DNA from: Lachnospiraceae bacterium UBA7589
GTDB lineage: Bacteria > Bacillota > Clostridia > Lachnospirales > Lachnospiraceae
Direction: 5' to 3'
Assembly: GCA_002476495.1 (NCBI GenBank)
Contig: DLKL01000026.1
Location: forward strand, 171-32,339
Length of the DNA: 32,169 bases
Shown here: piece after piece, positions 22,814 through 31,225 of the stretch
How positions within the stretch are numbered: position 1 is the first letter of the stretch
Layout: each line of letters begins with the position of its first letter
The notes under the pieces: generated by a model
Database searches by the model: none
The model's input: the letters and a program-made list of their open reading frames with translations, nothing else
Told to the model about the DNA's origin: nothing
Program-made: the position numbers and the translations under genes

Positions 22814-23563
22814 CTAACCAAACCTTCCTGTAATATATTCTTCTGTTTTCTTTTCACCGGGATTAGAAAACAGCTTATCAGTAACATCATATTCTATTAC
22901 CTCACCAAGTAGGAAGAATGCTGTCTTATCGGAAATTCTGGCAGCCTGCTGCATATTGTGGGTTACCATTATTATAGTATAATTCTTCTTAAGTTCAACA
23001 GCTAAATCTTCTATTTTGGCAGTTGAAATAGGATCCAGGGCGCTGGTAGGTTCATCCATTAGAAGCACCTCCGGCTCCACTGCAAGGGCTCTTGCTATAC
23101 AAAGTCTCTGCTGCTGCCCGCCTGAAAGGCCTAGCGCACTTTTTTTCAATCTGTCCTTTACCTCATCCCATATAGCCGCCCTTTTCAGGGATTGCTCTAC
23201 TATTTCGTCCAGCTTAACTCTATTCTTTATTCCGTGAGTTCTTGGGCCATAAGCTATATTGTCGTATATGCTCATAGGAAAAGGATTAGGCTTCTGAAAT
23301 ACCATCCCTACCCTTTTTCTTAACAGATTTACATCCATTCCCTTGTATATATTTTCATTATCCAAAAGAACTTCCCCTGTTATCCTGCAATTTTCCACCA
23401 GATCATTCATACGGTTCAGGCTTTTCAGCAATGTGGATTTTCCACAGCCCGAGGGTCCTATAAATGCCGTTATATCTTTATCCGGGATTTCAAGATTTAT
23501 ATTCTTTAAGGCATGAAAATCGCCATAATATAAATTCATATTTTTTATACTGAATTTGCTCAT
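22814..23563 (-). CDS. pstB: Phosphate ABC transporter ATP-binding protein
   Basis: A 249-residue ABC ATPase that powers phosphate import. Walker A is GPSGCGKSTLLKSLNR, the signature LSGGQQQRLCIARALA, Walker B VLLMDEPTSALDP, the switch His in VTHNMQQAARISD. The family hallmark NPFPMSIYDNIAYGPR is present. GAGGAG precedes the ATG. It lies between pstA (12 bases before) and phoU. Confidence 0.98.
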   Translation of the reverse strand: MSKFSIKNMNLYYGDFHALKNINLEIPDKDITAFIGPSGCGKSTLLKSLNRMNDLVENCRITGEVLLDNENIYKGMDVNLLRKRVGMVFQKPNPFPMSIYDNIAYGPRTHGIKNRVKLDEIVEQSLKRAAIWDEVKDRLKKSALGLSGGQQQRLCIARALAVEPEVLLMDEPTSALDPISTAKIEDLAVELKKNYTIIMVTHNMQQAARISDKTAFFLLGEVIEYDVTDKLFSNPGEKKTEEYITGRFG

Positions 23564-23575
23564 CTTTTATCTCCT

Positions 23576-24484
23576 CTAATATGTCTTTTGAAGCTTCTTA
23601 GCAATTCGAGCCGATATCCGGTTAATAAGCAGCACCATGACAAGAAGCACCACTGCTGTGGCATAAGCCTGTTTTGTATATAATCCCTCCGACATAAGCT
23701 TATACATATGCACCGAAAGAGTACAGCCTGAATCAAATAATCCCGTCACAACCTTTGCCTGGGTTCCGGCAGGATATAAGAGTGCAGCCGTCTCTCCTGC
23801 TATTCTTCCTATGGATAAAACTATACCTGATAATATGCCGGGCACAGCAGCCGGAAGAATTATTCTGAATATTGTTCTCAGCTTTCCTGCTCCCAGTCCA
23901 AAGCTTCCCTCTCTGAACGAATCCGGTACAGCCTTAAGTGCTTCCTGGGTGGTTCTCATTATTGTAGGCAGCACCATTATGGCAAGCGTAATTGCTCCTC
24001 CAAGGAAGGAAAGATTCCAGCCAAGAGCAATTACAAACATCAGGTATCCGAAAAGTCCATATATAATGGAAGGGATTCCTGCCAGCGTCTCCGCGGTAAG
24101 ACTTATAATTTTAACAAGTCTGCTTCCTCTTTTTGCATATTCCACCATGTATATAGCTGAAAATACTCCCACAGGAACAGCCATTGCAAGTGAAAGTGCT
24201 GTCATAAGAACAGTATTTATTATGGCAGGCATCATGGAGGCATTTTCCGAGGTATATTCCCATGCAAATAATTCCGGTGTCAGATTTGGAATTCCTTTTA
24301 CCAATATGTATACTATAATGCTTCCAAGAATTCCTACGGTAACTATTCCTGCCAAAGCTACAGAAAGGAAGATAAGAAATGAAGATGGCTTCCTTTTATA
24401 AGTTTCAATCTTATCCTTTAGGGTTACAGTGTTTATTCCTTTCTGCCCAGAATCCTCTTTTAAGATTTTTACTGCATCTGTCAT
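23576..24484 (-). CDS. pstA: Phosphate ABC transporter permease PstA
   Basis: A 302-residue permease subunit with a polar N-terminal segment of about 35 residues and six predicted membrane helices. The EAA-type coupling loop TTQEALKAVPDSFREGSFGLGAGKLRTIFRIILPAA contacts PstB, and GIVLSIGRIAGETAALL is typical of PstA. AGGGGG lies before the ATG and overlaps the pstC end; the pstC stop is 3 bases before the ATG. Confidence 0.96.
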   Translation of the reverse strand: MTDAVKILKEDSGQKGINTVTLKDKIETYKRKPSSFLIFLSVALAGIVTVGILGSIIVYILVKGIPNLTPELFAWEYTSENASMMPAIINTVLMTALSLAMAVPVGVFSAIYMVEYAKRGSRLVKIISLTAETLAGIPSIIYGLFGYLMFVIALGWNLSFLGGAITLAIMVLPTIMRTTQEALKAVPDSFREGSFGLGAGKLRTIFRIILPAAVPGILSGIVLSIGRIAGETAALLYPAGTQAKVVTGLFDSGCTLSVHMYKLMSEGLYTKQAYATAVVLLVMVLLINRISARIAKKLQKTY

Positions 24485-24487
24485 TGA

Positions 24488-25339
24488 CTAAGCCCCCTTT
24501 TTCTTAACTACGGAAAGCAGCAGATTAATAAGAAGTATGAATACAAAAAGTACAACTCCTGTGGCAATCAGGGCTTCTCTGTGCAAATCAGTGGCATACC
24601 CCATTTCCAGCACAATGTTGGCTGTCATGGTTCTTACTCCACTGGTTATGCTCTCAGGAATAACAGGCTGGTTTCCGGCAATCATTATAACTGCCATTGT
24701 TTCACCAATTGCCCTTCCTATTCCGAGTATAATTCCTGCCAGAATACCTGATTTTGCAGCAGGGACAACTGCTTTGAATACTGCTCTTTCGTGGGTATCT
24801 CCCAATGCCAGGGCACCCTCATAATAGCTTTTTGGCACAGCCCTTATATTGGTTTCCGATACACTGATTATGGTTGGAAGAATCATAATTCCAAGAAGAA
24901 TTGATGCCGTCAAGATTCCTTTTCCACTTCCTCCGAATATGTTCTTTATAATAGGCACGATAACCATCAATCCAAAAAATCCATATACAATTGATGGAAT
25001 ACCTGCAAGCAATTCAACTGCCGGCTTGAGTATCCTATATAGCCCGGGAGGGCAGAAATGTGTCAGAAAGATGGCACATAACAATCCTATCGGTACTCCA
25101 ATTATTATTGCTCCGGCAGTTACATATATACTGCCTAATATCATAGGAAATATTCCGTATATATTTTGTCCCGGAGCCCATGTCTTTCCAAACAGGAATT
25201 TTACAATGCCTATTTCAGACATTGCAGGAATTCCATTGGCAAACAGAAATACACATATCATTATTACAGATATTATGGATACCAGGGCAGCGATGGTAAA
25301 CACTGCCCTCATAAATCCTTCCTTGACTTTAGCTGTCAT
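24488..25339 (-). CDS. pstC: Phosphate ABC transporter permease PstC
   Basis: A 283-residue permease subunit with six predicted membrane helices. The coupling loop SETNIRAVPKSYYEGALALGDTHERAVFKAVVPAA is clear, followed by GIILGIGRAIGETMAVIMIAGN, the PstC hallmark. The ribosome site TGAGGT is inside the last codons of pstS and the pstS stop is 1 base from the ATG, so translation is probably coupled. Confidence 0.96.
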   Translation of the reverse strand: MTAKVKEGFMRAVFTIAALVSIISVIMICVFLFANGIPAMSEIGIVKFLFGKTWAPGQNIYGIFPMILGSIYVTAGAIIIGVPIGLLCAIFLTHFCPPGLYRILKPAVELLAGIPSIVYGFFGLMVIVPIIKNIFGGSGKGILTASILLGIMILPTIISVSETNIRAVPKSYYEGALALGDTHERAVFKAVVPAAKSGILAGIILGIGRAIGETMAVIMIAGNQPVIPESITSGVRTMTANIVLEMGYATDLHREALIATGVVLFVFILLINLLLSVVKKKGA

Positions 25340-25340
25340 A

Positions 25341-26213
25341 CTATTTTACCTCAGACCACTTTGTGATTTCTCCAACGTAGATTTTTCTTACATCATCGCT
25401 GGATACATCAGTAAGCTCGTTATCCTTATTTACAATAATTGCTACTCCGTCAAGAGCAATGGCTGTGGCTGAAAGACCTGCTTCCTTTTCACTGTCCTTC
25501 AAATCCCTTGAGGCCATTCCTATATCACACACTCCCTCAATTGCTGATGTCATACCATTACTTGAATCGCTCTGCTGTACCTCAATAGTCACATCAGGAT
25601 TAATCTTTACATATGCTTCCTTAAGCTTTTCCATTACAGGAGTAACCGAAGATGAACCCATAATAGTAATTTTTCCCTTAACTTTCTGGCTACTGTATTT
25701 TCCTGTGTTTCCCATGCTGACATAACCGGCCTCCTCAACAACTGTCTGACCTTCCTCACTCATTATAAAGCTTATGAAATCTGCTGCCTCGGCACTTATT
25801 TCTCCCTTAGTTGCAATGTTAAATGGTCTTGACACCTTGTAGCTTCCACTCTTAACATTTTCAGCTGTTGCCTCTACTCCATCCACCTTTAATGCCTTTA
25901 CCGAATCGTCCAAAGCACCCAGGGATATATAGCCGATTGCCGACTCATTTCCGGCCACGGTTGTAATCATAACTGATGTGGAATTAGTAATCTCTGCTGT
26001 GCTGACTGTCTTATCTACCTTGTTTCCGTCTGCATCCTTTTCTTCGATTCCAAGGAGCTCAATAAATGCACCTCTTGTTCCTGAACCATCCTCTCTGGAA
26101 ACTACTGTAATCTTCTCGTCTGCTTTCTTACCTCCACAGGCAGTAAGGGCTGTTGCCATAAGTATTCCTGTAGTCAGTATCGCCATTGCCTTTTTAAATT
26201 TTCTTTTCATCAT
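25341..26213 (-). CDS. pstS: Phosphate-binding lipoprotein PstS, circularly permuted
   Basis: The phosphate-binding component of Pst, anchored outside the cell. A lipobox LTAC puts the lipidated Cys at 26. Residues 35-172 match the C-terminal half of ordinary PstS: ITVVSREDGSGTRGAF (phosphate loop, 35-50), then SAIGYISLG and FISFIMSEEGQTVVEEAGYV. Residues 178-290 match the N-terminal half: ITIMGSSSVTPVMEKL (182-197), SDSSNG, CDIGMASRDLKDSE, ALDGVAIIVN, and KIYVGEITKWSEVK as the last residues. In the usual protein that last segment directly precedes ITVVSRE. The halves are thus swapped, with all binding loops kept. GGAAGGAG precedes ATGATG. First gene of the operon. Confidence 0.93.
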   Translation of the reverse strand: MMKRKFKKAMAILTTGILMATALTACGGKKADEKITVVSREDGSGTRGAFIELLGIEEKDADGNKVDKTVSTAEITNSTSVMITTVAGNESAIGYISLGALDDSVKALKVDGVEATAENVKSGSYKVSRPFNIATKGEISAEAADFISFIMSEEGQTVVEEAGYVSMGNTGKYSSQKVKGKITIMGSSSVTPVMEKLKEAYVKINPDVTIEVQQSDSSNGMTSAIEGVCDIGMASRDLKDSEKEAGLSATAIALDGVAIIVNKDNELTDVSSDDVRKIYVGEITKWSEVK

Positions 26214-26275
26214 ATTTTTTCTCCTTCCTTCACTATGGATTGAAATGTCTTTTTTGATTTGTTTTTACAAGGGAA

Positions 26276-26303
26276 AGTATAGAGGCTAAAGGTTAAATGT
26301 AAA
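26276..26303 (-). promoter_or_regulatory. pstS promoter
   Basis: The minus strand has TTTACA (26303-26298), 16 bases, TATACT (26281-26276), each one base from consensus. The transcript would start about 55 bases before pstS. Confidence 0.65.
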
Positions 26304-26330
26304 ATCCGGATAATGTTAAATCTATGTAAA
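26298..26330 (-). promoter_or_regulatory. Pho-box-like repeats upstream of pstS
   Basis: On the minus strand TTTACA (26330-26325) and TTAACA (26319-26314) are exactly 11 bases apart, as in the PhoP box TT(A/T/C)ACA-N5. A third copy, TTTACA (26303-26298), is the -35 itself, followed by TTTAACC. The spacing of the third copy is irregular. PhoP from this operon is the likely binder. Confidence 0.55.
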
Positions 26331-26370
26331 ATAAAAAAAGAAATCCCAGGCTTCAAAAAACCTGAGATTT
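26329..26370 (-). terminator. Terminator after the LysR gene
   Basis: Arms 26361-26370 and 26341-26350 pair over 10 bp; on the minus strand one pair is a T-G wobble while on the plus strand it is a C-A mismatch. The minus strand continues CTTTTTTTATTTT. It separates the hydF-lysR transcript from the phosphate operon. Confidence 0.85.
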
Positions 26371-26436
26371 ACGATGTCAAAGTATTTGATTTATATATAT
26401 CAATGCTTTTACATTGACGTTTTCATGTTGATTCTT

Positions 26437-27348
26437 TTATACTAGTATTTTTTCTTTGTATTTACTAAGCTCCTCTATATAACGCCGGGCTATAGGGCTT
26501 AGCACTGAGGACTTTCTTGATATGTAACCGATTGTCATTTTTTCGTGTGTTTTTAATTTTACGGCACAATAGTCCGTTCCGTTAAGATCCTCACAGATTA
26601 TACCTGAACACAATGTATATCCGTTGATGCCTACCATAAGATTCAGCATGGTAGCCCTGTCGTTGGCTCTTACAATTCTTTTATAATCATAGGTGCTAAG
26701 CACCTCCTCTGAAAAATAAAAGGAATTATAATCTCCCTGGGCAAATACAAGGCAGGGATAGTCATCAAGCTCCTCTATGGCAATTTCTCCCTTTAGGGCA
26801 AGAGGATTAGCTTTACTCATATATACATAAATTCCACAATCAAACAAAGGTGTAAATTCAAGACCCGACTCTGCGAATATTTTTTCAAGAACCCGTCTGT
26901 TAAAATCATTTTCATAGAGAACTCCTATCTCACTTCTCTGATTCTTAACATTGTCTATTACCTCATGAGTTTTTGTTTCATGTATTTCAAACTCATATTC
27001 ATTCATTCCATATTCCCTGATAACCTGAACAAAAGCATTTACAGCAAAGGTATAATGCTGCATCGAAACATGGAAGGTGTGCCTTGCATCACTGTGTGAA
27101 ATAAATTTTGCATCAAGAATATTATACTGCTCCATAACTGACTTGGCATATCCAATGAATTCGCTTCCCTTTACCGTAAGAGATATGCCACTCTTTGTCC
27201 GAAGAAATATGTCAAAGCCTATCTCCTCCTCTAAGGCCTTCAATGCCTGGGTAAGACTAGGCTGGGAAATATATAGCTTCTTTGCTGCCTCATTTATGGA
27301 ATTTTCATTTGATATTGTTATTACATATTTTAACTGATTTAAAGTCAT
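26437..27348 (-). CDS. LysR-family transcriptional regulator
   Basis: A 303-residue LysR protein. The N-terminal winged helix-turn-helix, residues 1-60, has NSINEAAKKLYISQPSLTQALKALEEEIGFDIFLRTKSG. An effector-binding domain spans about 90-295. The inducer is unknown. It starts 7 bases after the hydF stop on the same strand, unlike many LysR regulators, which are divergent from their targets. It may control its own operon or genes elsewhere. It is the last gene before the terminator at 26329-26370. Confidence 0.93.
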   Translation of the reverse strand: MTLNQLKYVITISNENSINEAAKKLYISQPSLTQALKALEEEIGFDIFLRTKSGISLTVKGSEFIGYAKSVMEQYNILDAKFISHSDARHTFHVSMQHYTFAVNAFVQVIREYGMNEYEFEIHETKTHEVIDNVKNQRSEIGVLYENDFNRRVLEKIFAESGLEFTPLFDCGIYVYMSKANPLALKGEIAIEELDDYPCLVFAQGDYNSFYFSEEVLSTYDYKRIVRANDRATMLNLMVGINGYTLCSGIICEDLNGTDYCAVKLKTHEKMTIGYISRKSSVLSPIARRYIEELSKYKEKILV

Positions 27349-27355
27349 ATCATTC

Positions 27356-28549
27356 TCACTTTGTCATGTTCAGAGGTTCAATTGAACGGGCAAGAATTCC
27401 CTTTGTCATGGCAATCACCGTACCGTAATTTGTAAATGGCACATTCTGATCTGTGGCACATTTCATACGATACATAATTTCCCGCTCATTTAACATACAT
27501 CCGCCACAATGAATTACTACCCTGTATATGCTAAGATCCTCCGGAAATCCCCCACCCGAAGAAAATTCATACAAAAGCTTTTTCCCAGTATAGCTTTCAA
27601 GCCAGTGCGGCAGCTTTACAGTTCCTATATCCTCGCACTGCCTGTGATGGGTGCAGCCCTCACTTATAAGAATTCTGTCTCCATCCTGCAGCATATCTAT
27701 GGCCATGGCACCGTTTACTGCCACATCAAGGAATCCCTTATATCTTGCCATAAGTATAGAAAAGGAAGTGAGAGGTATATCTTCCGGAACTGCTCGTGAT
27801 ACAGTATCAAAAACCTGACTGTCTGTAATAACCAATCGTGGCTTTTTACTAATAATTGAAAGGGCAGGTACGATTTCATCCTCCTTAACAGTGACAACTG
27901 TCACATCTGCCTCCAGCAGCTCTCTTATCACCTGTTGCTGGGGAAGTATAAGCCTTCCCTTAGGTGCGGATGAATCTATAGGGATTACCAGCATTACCAC
28001 ATCTCCCTTTGACACAAGATCCCTTACAAGATATTTTTCCTTTCCGACAGGTACCATCAATCCAATCTTATCCTTAAGCTGGTCAATATTTTTTTTGTCA
28101 GTGGCACTGACAAGAAGTGAATTTTTTTCCTGCGAAAGCCTTATCATGGTTTTGACATCAATAAGGTCACATTTGTTATATACAATTATATAATTAAGTC
28201 CCTTATCCTTAAATATATCTAACAGCTCCCTGTCAACACCCGTTAATCCACAGGTTGCATCCACTACCAGAACAGCAATATCCGTTTTATTGAGAATTTC
28301 TCTGGTCTTTTTTATCCTGAGTTCTCCCAGCGTACCCTCATCATCATATCCGGGAGTATCTATTATAAGCACAGGTCCAAGAGGCAAAAGCTCCATAGAT
28401 TTACAGACCGGGTCTGTAGTGGTTCCCATAATGTCCGAAACCACTGACAAATCCTGGCCTGTAACTGCATTAACCACACTGGATTTTCCTGCATTGCGTC
28501 TGCCGAAAAAACCTATATGTATTCTATTTGCATGTGGTGTGTTATTCAT
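27356..28549 (-). CDS. hydF: [FeFe]-hydrogenase maturation GTPase HydF
   Basis: HydF is the scaffold that assembles the 2Fe subcluster and passes it to the hydrogenase. The 397-residue product has a GTPase domain (Walker A GRRNAGKSS, 16-24; IDTPGYDD; NKCD), a dimerisation domain, and a C-terminal cluster domain. The cluster ligands are Cys299, His301 and the late HCGGC (347-351), the CxH-x45-HCxxC pattern. The ATG at 28549 gives the family start MNNTPHANR; a GTG at 28561 overlapping the upstream stop is also open and cannot be excluded. hydG lies two genes upstream; hydE and the hydrogenase are not in the window. Confidence 0.96.
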   Translation of the reverse strand: MNNTPHANRIHIGFFGRRNAGKSSVVNAVTGQDLSVVSDIMGTTTDPVCKSMELLPLGPVLIIDTPGYDDEGTLGELRIKKTREILNKTDIAVLVVDATCGLTGVDRELLDIFKDKGLNYIIVYNKCDLIDVKTMIRLSQEKNSLLVSATDKKNIDQLKDKIGLMVPVGKEKYLVRDLVSKGDVVMLVIPIDSSAPKGRLILPQQQVIRELLEADVTVVTVKEDEIVPALSIISKKPRLVITDSQVFDTVSRAVPEDIPLTSFSILMARYKGFLDVAVNGAMAIDMLQDGDRILISEGCTHHRQCEDIGTVKLPHWLESYTGKKLLYEFSSGGGFPEDLSIYRVVIHCGGCMLNEREIMYRMKCATDQNVPFTNYGTVIAMTKGILARSIEPLNMTK

Positions 28550-28560
28550 ATATATCCCCA

Positions 28561-29025
28561 CTACTCTTTTCCTGTATTTTCTTGGGATTCTCCTTCTATC
28601 ATATCCTCCAGATCATCAAATCTGTCCAGTAAATCCCCCTGATACATAGCCATATACTTTGATGTAAGTTCAAGATTATGTGCCATAAGATTCACCTTTT
28701 CATGTAATTCAAGAATACCTATCAGGCAGATTCCGGGCAGCACATCTATAACAAGATTAAAAATGTAAGTAAATATCGTCTCAAGATCAGTTCCATCCGG
28801 ATACATGAAAAAGAAATCTATTACTCTATAGCCTGCAAAAGCTACTATAAATATTACAAGCAGAATTTCTGCCGCAGAGTCAAAGAGAGAAAATTTGTGC
28901 TTTTTGTACTCTGCCTCCGGAACCTGGTTATCGTTCTCAGGAGCCCGGTCATTACCTTCCTCAAGTGAAGCATTTTCTTTTTCCTTTTCTTCCACAGATG
29001 CATCCAAATTCTTATCGTCAGCCAT
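28561..29025 (-). CDS. Two-helix membrane protein of unknown function between hydG and hydF
   Basis: A 154-residue protein I cannot assign. Residues 1-42 are charged, mostly acidic, and probably disordered. Two hydrophobic helices follow (about 52-70 and 86-106) around a short loop with FFMYPDGTDLE. The C-terminal part (107-145) is a likely coiled coil with LELHEKVNLMAHNLEL and an acidic tail. AAGGAGG lies before the ATG. It lies 79 bases after hydG and ends beside the hydF start. A role in hydrogenase assembly is suggested only by position. Confidence 0.8.
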   Translation of the reverse strand: MADDKNLDASVEEKEKENASLEEGNDRAPENDNQVPEAEYKKHKFSLFDSAAEILLVIFIVAFAGYRVIDFFFMYPDGTDLETIFTYIFNLVIDVLPGICLIGILELHEKVNLMAHNLELTSKYMAMYQGDLLDRFDDLEDMIEGESQENTGKE

Positions 29026-29104
29026 ATTTTTTCCTCCTTAACATGTGATTTTACTTGATGTTATCATATATTATTACCTTTTGCAATGATTATGCATTTC
29101 AAAA

Positions 29105-30523
29105 TCAGAATCTGAAATCCCGTATTCCCTGTTCTATTTTTTTGAGGTTTTCCTTGCATATTTCCCTGACCTTTTCCTTAGGTATATTTTCCAGCTCAGC
29201 TTCAATCAATGCCTCTCCTATGCGCTTTGTATCCTCACCTGCATAATCCATAAGATATTCTTTTAATGTCATAAGTGCATTCGGATGACAGCAATTCTGA
29301 ATCTGTCCGGATTTGCAAAGGCTCATAAACCTGTCTCCGGTTCTCCCCTCTCTGTAACAGGCAGTACAGAAGCTTGGAATATAACCATTTTCCATAAGCC
29401 ATCTTACTACCTCATCAAGAGTTCGCTTGTCACTCACATCAAACTGCTCCGAATTATCATCCTCTGCTTCTTCCTCGTAATATCCGCCTACACTGGTTTT
29501 TGAAGCTCCGCTTATCTGGGATACCCCAAGAGATATAACCTTTTCTCTTACCTCCTTGCTTTCCCTGGTAGAAATAATCATACCTGTATATGGCACGCAG
29601 ATTCTTATAAGTGCGCATATCTTAGCAAAGGTGTCGTCATCAATTCCATTATCAAACTGTGCCGGGTCAATGTCATCAGCTCTTTTTACCCTTGGAACAC
29701 TTATGGTATGAGGTCCGACTCCATGCACAGCCTCTAAATGTTCTGCATGCATGAGAAGTCCTGCAAATTCATATTTGTACATCTCAAGCCCAAACAATAC
29801 ACCAAGCCCAACATCGTCAATACCGCCCTCCATGGCTCTGTCCATGGCCTCGGTGTGATAGGCATAATTACTCTTTGGTCCGTATGGATGGAGCTTTTCA
29901 TAGCTCGCCTTATGATAGGTCTCCTGAAACAGTATATATGTACCTATTCCCGCATCCTTAAGCATTCTGTATTCCTCAACGGTAGTTGCAGCTATATTTA
30001 CATTAACTCTTCTGATTGCTCCATTCTTGTGCTTTATACTGTAAATCGTCTTTATACAATCAAGTATGTAATCAATAGGATTGTTCACCGGATCCTCACC
30101 GGCCTCAATGGCAAGCCTCTTATGCCCCATATCCTGAAGAGCTGTAACCTCTCTTACAATTTCCTCTCGGTTAAGCTTTTTTCTCGCAATATGTTTGTTT
30201 TTTATGTGATATGGACAATATACACATCCATTTATGCAATAATTCGAAAGATACAGCGGTGCAAACATAACAATGCGATTGCCGTAAAAATCCTTTTTTA
30301 TCTGCTCAGCCAGCTTATACATTCTGTCTATTCTGGTTTTATCCGTACAGGCCAGAAGGACTGATGCCTCACGATGGTTAAGCCCCTTTCTGTCCTCGGC
30401 CTTTGTAAGAATACTGTCTATCAGTTCAATATTGTCTTTATTGTGCTCTGCATAGGCAAGTGTTTCCATTATCTCATTATGATTAATGAATTCCTCTGCC
30501 TTTAGAGATTTGGGATTATACAT
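29105..30523 (-). CDS. hydG: [FeFe]-hydrogenase maturase HydG (tyrosine lyase)
   Basis: HydG is a radical SAM enzyme that splits tyrosine to make the CO and cyanide ligands of the H-cluster. The 472-residue product has the SAM-cluster motif Cys96-x3-Cys100-x2-Cys103 (CINGCVYC). The C-terminal second cluster site is Cys386-x2-Cys389-x22-Cys412, the HydG signature that separates it from ThiH. The ATG at 30523 has AGGA eight bases upstream; the GTG at 30538 overlaps that site. It follows the HD gene by 25 bases. The next gene is the unknown membrane protein, then hydF. Confidence 0.96.
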   Translation of the reverse strand: MYNPKSLKAEEFINHNEIMETLAYAEHNKDNIELIDSILTKAEDRKGLNHREASVLLACTDKTRIDRMYKLAEQIKKDFYGNRIVMFAPLYLSNYCINGCVYCPYHIKNKHIARKKLNREEIVREVTALQDMGHKRLAIEAGEDPVNNPIDYILDCIKTIYSIKHKNGAIRRVNVNIAATTVEEYRMLKDAGIGTYILFQETYHKASYEKLHPYGPKSNYAYHTEAMDRAMEGGIDDVGLGVLFGLEMYKYEFAGLLMHAEHLEAVHGVGPHTISVPRVKRADDIDPAQFDNGIDDDTFAKICALIRICVPYTGMIISTRESKEVREKVISLGVSQISGASKTSVGGYYEEEAEDDNSEQFDVSDKRTLDEVVRWLMENGYIPSFCTACYREGRTGDRFMSLCKSGQIQNCCHPNALMTLKEYLMDYAGEDTKRIGEALIEAELENIPKEKVREICKENLKKIEQGIRDFRF

Positions 30524-30548
30524 ATCTTTATTCCTCACTTATAGTAAT

Positions 30549-31211
30549 TTACGCCATTTCCTGATGATTAATGATAAGCTTAAAATGCAGTCCCAGCTCC
30601 TCGGCTGCTTTCTTACAAAGCTTCATACGTCCAATAAAAATCTCGAAATATTCCATCACTTCACTGATACAGGTATCTATTTCCAGAGACAGAATTATTT
30701 TTTTCTCTGCTTTGTCTATGTAAAAATTTTGTTTTTTTACACCATAATTCACCCTGTCATGAATATCCGAAGAAATATCAGCACGCTTTCTCACCCTGCT
30801 TTGCCTTACGTCTGATTTGTCTGCAAGAATCAAGGCAGCAGCTACAGGATTAACAGGAAATGCTGTAGATTCATCATGATTACCTATAGCAGCCACAATT
30901 ACGGCTATGTCCTTGTCACTCGCCCCTATTTTGTCAAGTATTCTGAATGACATAACCGCACCACTCTGGGCATGATCAATCCGGTTCACAACATTGCCAA
31001 TATCATGCATATATCCTGCGATTTTGGCCAGCTCAATGGTATGTGAATCATATCCGAGTTCCTGAAGAATGTAACCTGCTGTTTCAGCGACTTTTGTTAC
31101 ATGGGCAAAGCTATGCTCAGTAAATCCCATGGCTAAAAGATTCTCATCTGCCTGTCTTATATAGGTATTTATTGTATCATTCTTTTTAATTAATTCATAA
31201 GTTATTTCCAT
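30549..31211 (-). CDS. HD-domain phosphohydrolase, function unknown
   Basis: A 220-residue HD-superfamily protein. The metal-ligand pattern is H37 (HSFAHVTKV), H69-D70 (YMHDIGN), H80 (DHAQSGA), H112-D113 (GNHDES) and D131 (ADKSD). Such a five-to-six ligand set is typical of HD and HD-GYP-like phosphohydrolases acting on nucleotides; no GYP motif is present. The substrate is not known. TGAGG precedes the ATG. It starts 14 bases after pyk and ends 25 bases before hydG, so it belongs to the same transcript. Confidence 0.88.
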   Translation of the reverse strand: MEITYELIKKNDTINTYIRQADENLLAMGFTEHSFAHVTKVAETAGYILQELGYDSHTIELAKIAGYMHDIGNVVNRIDHAQSGAVMSFRILDKIGASDKDIAVIVAAIGNHDESTAFPVNPVAAALILADKSDVRQSRVRKRADISSDIHDRVNYGVKKQNFYIDKAEKKIILSLEIDTCISEVMEYFEIFIGRMKLCKKAAEELGLHFKLIINHQEMA

Positions 31212-31225
31212 CGGTATGCCTCATC

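Noticed and set aside
29026..29104. Promoter between hydG and the membrane protein (TTGCAA-N17-TAACAT)
   Set aside because: Both elements are two bases off consensus in a very AT-rich gap; not distinguishable from background.
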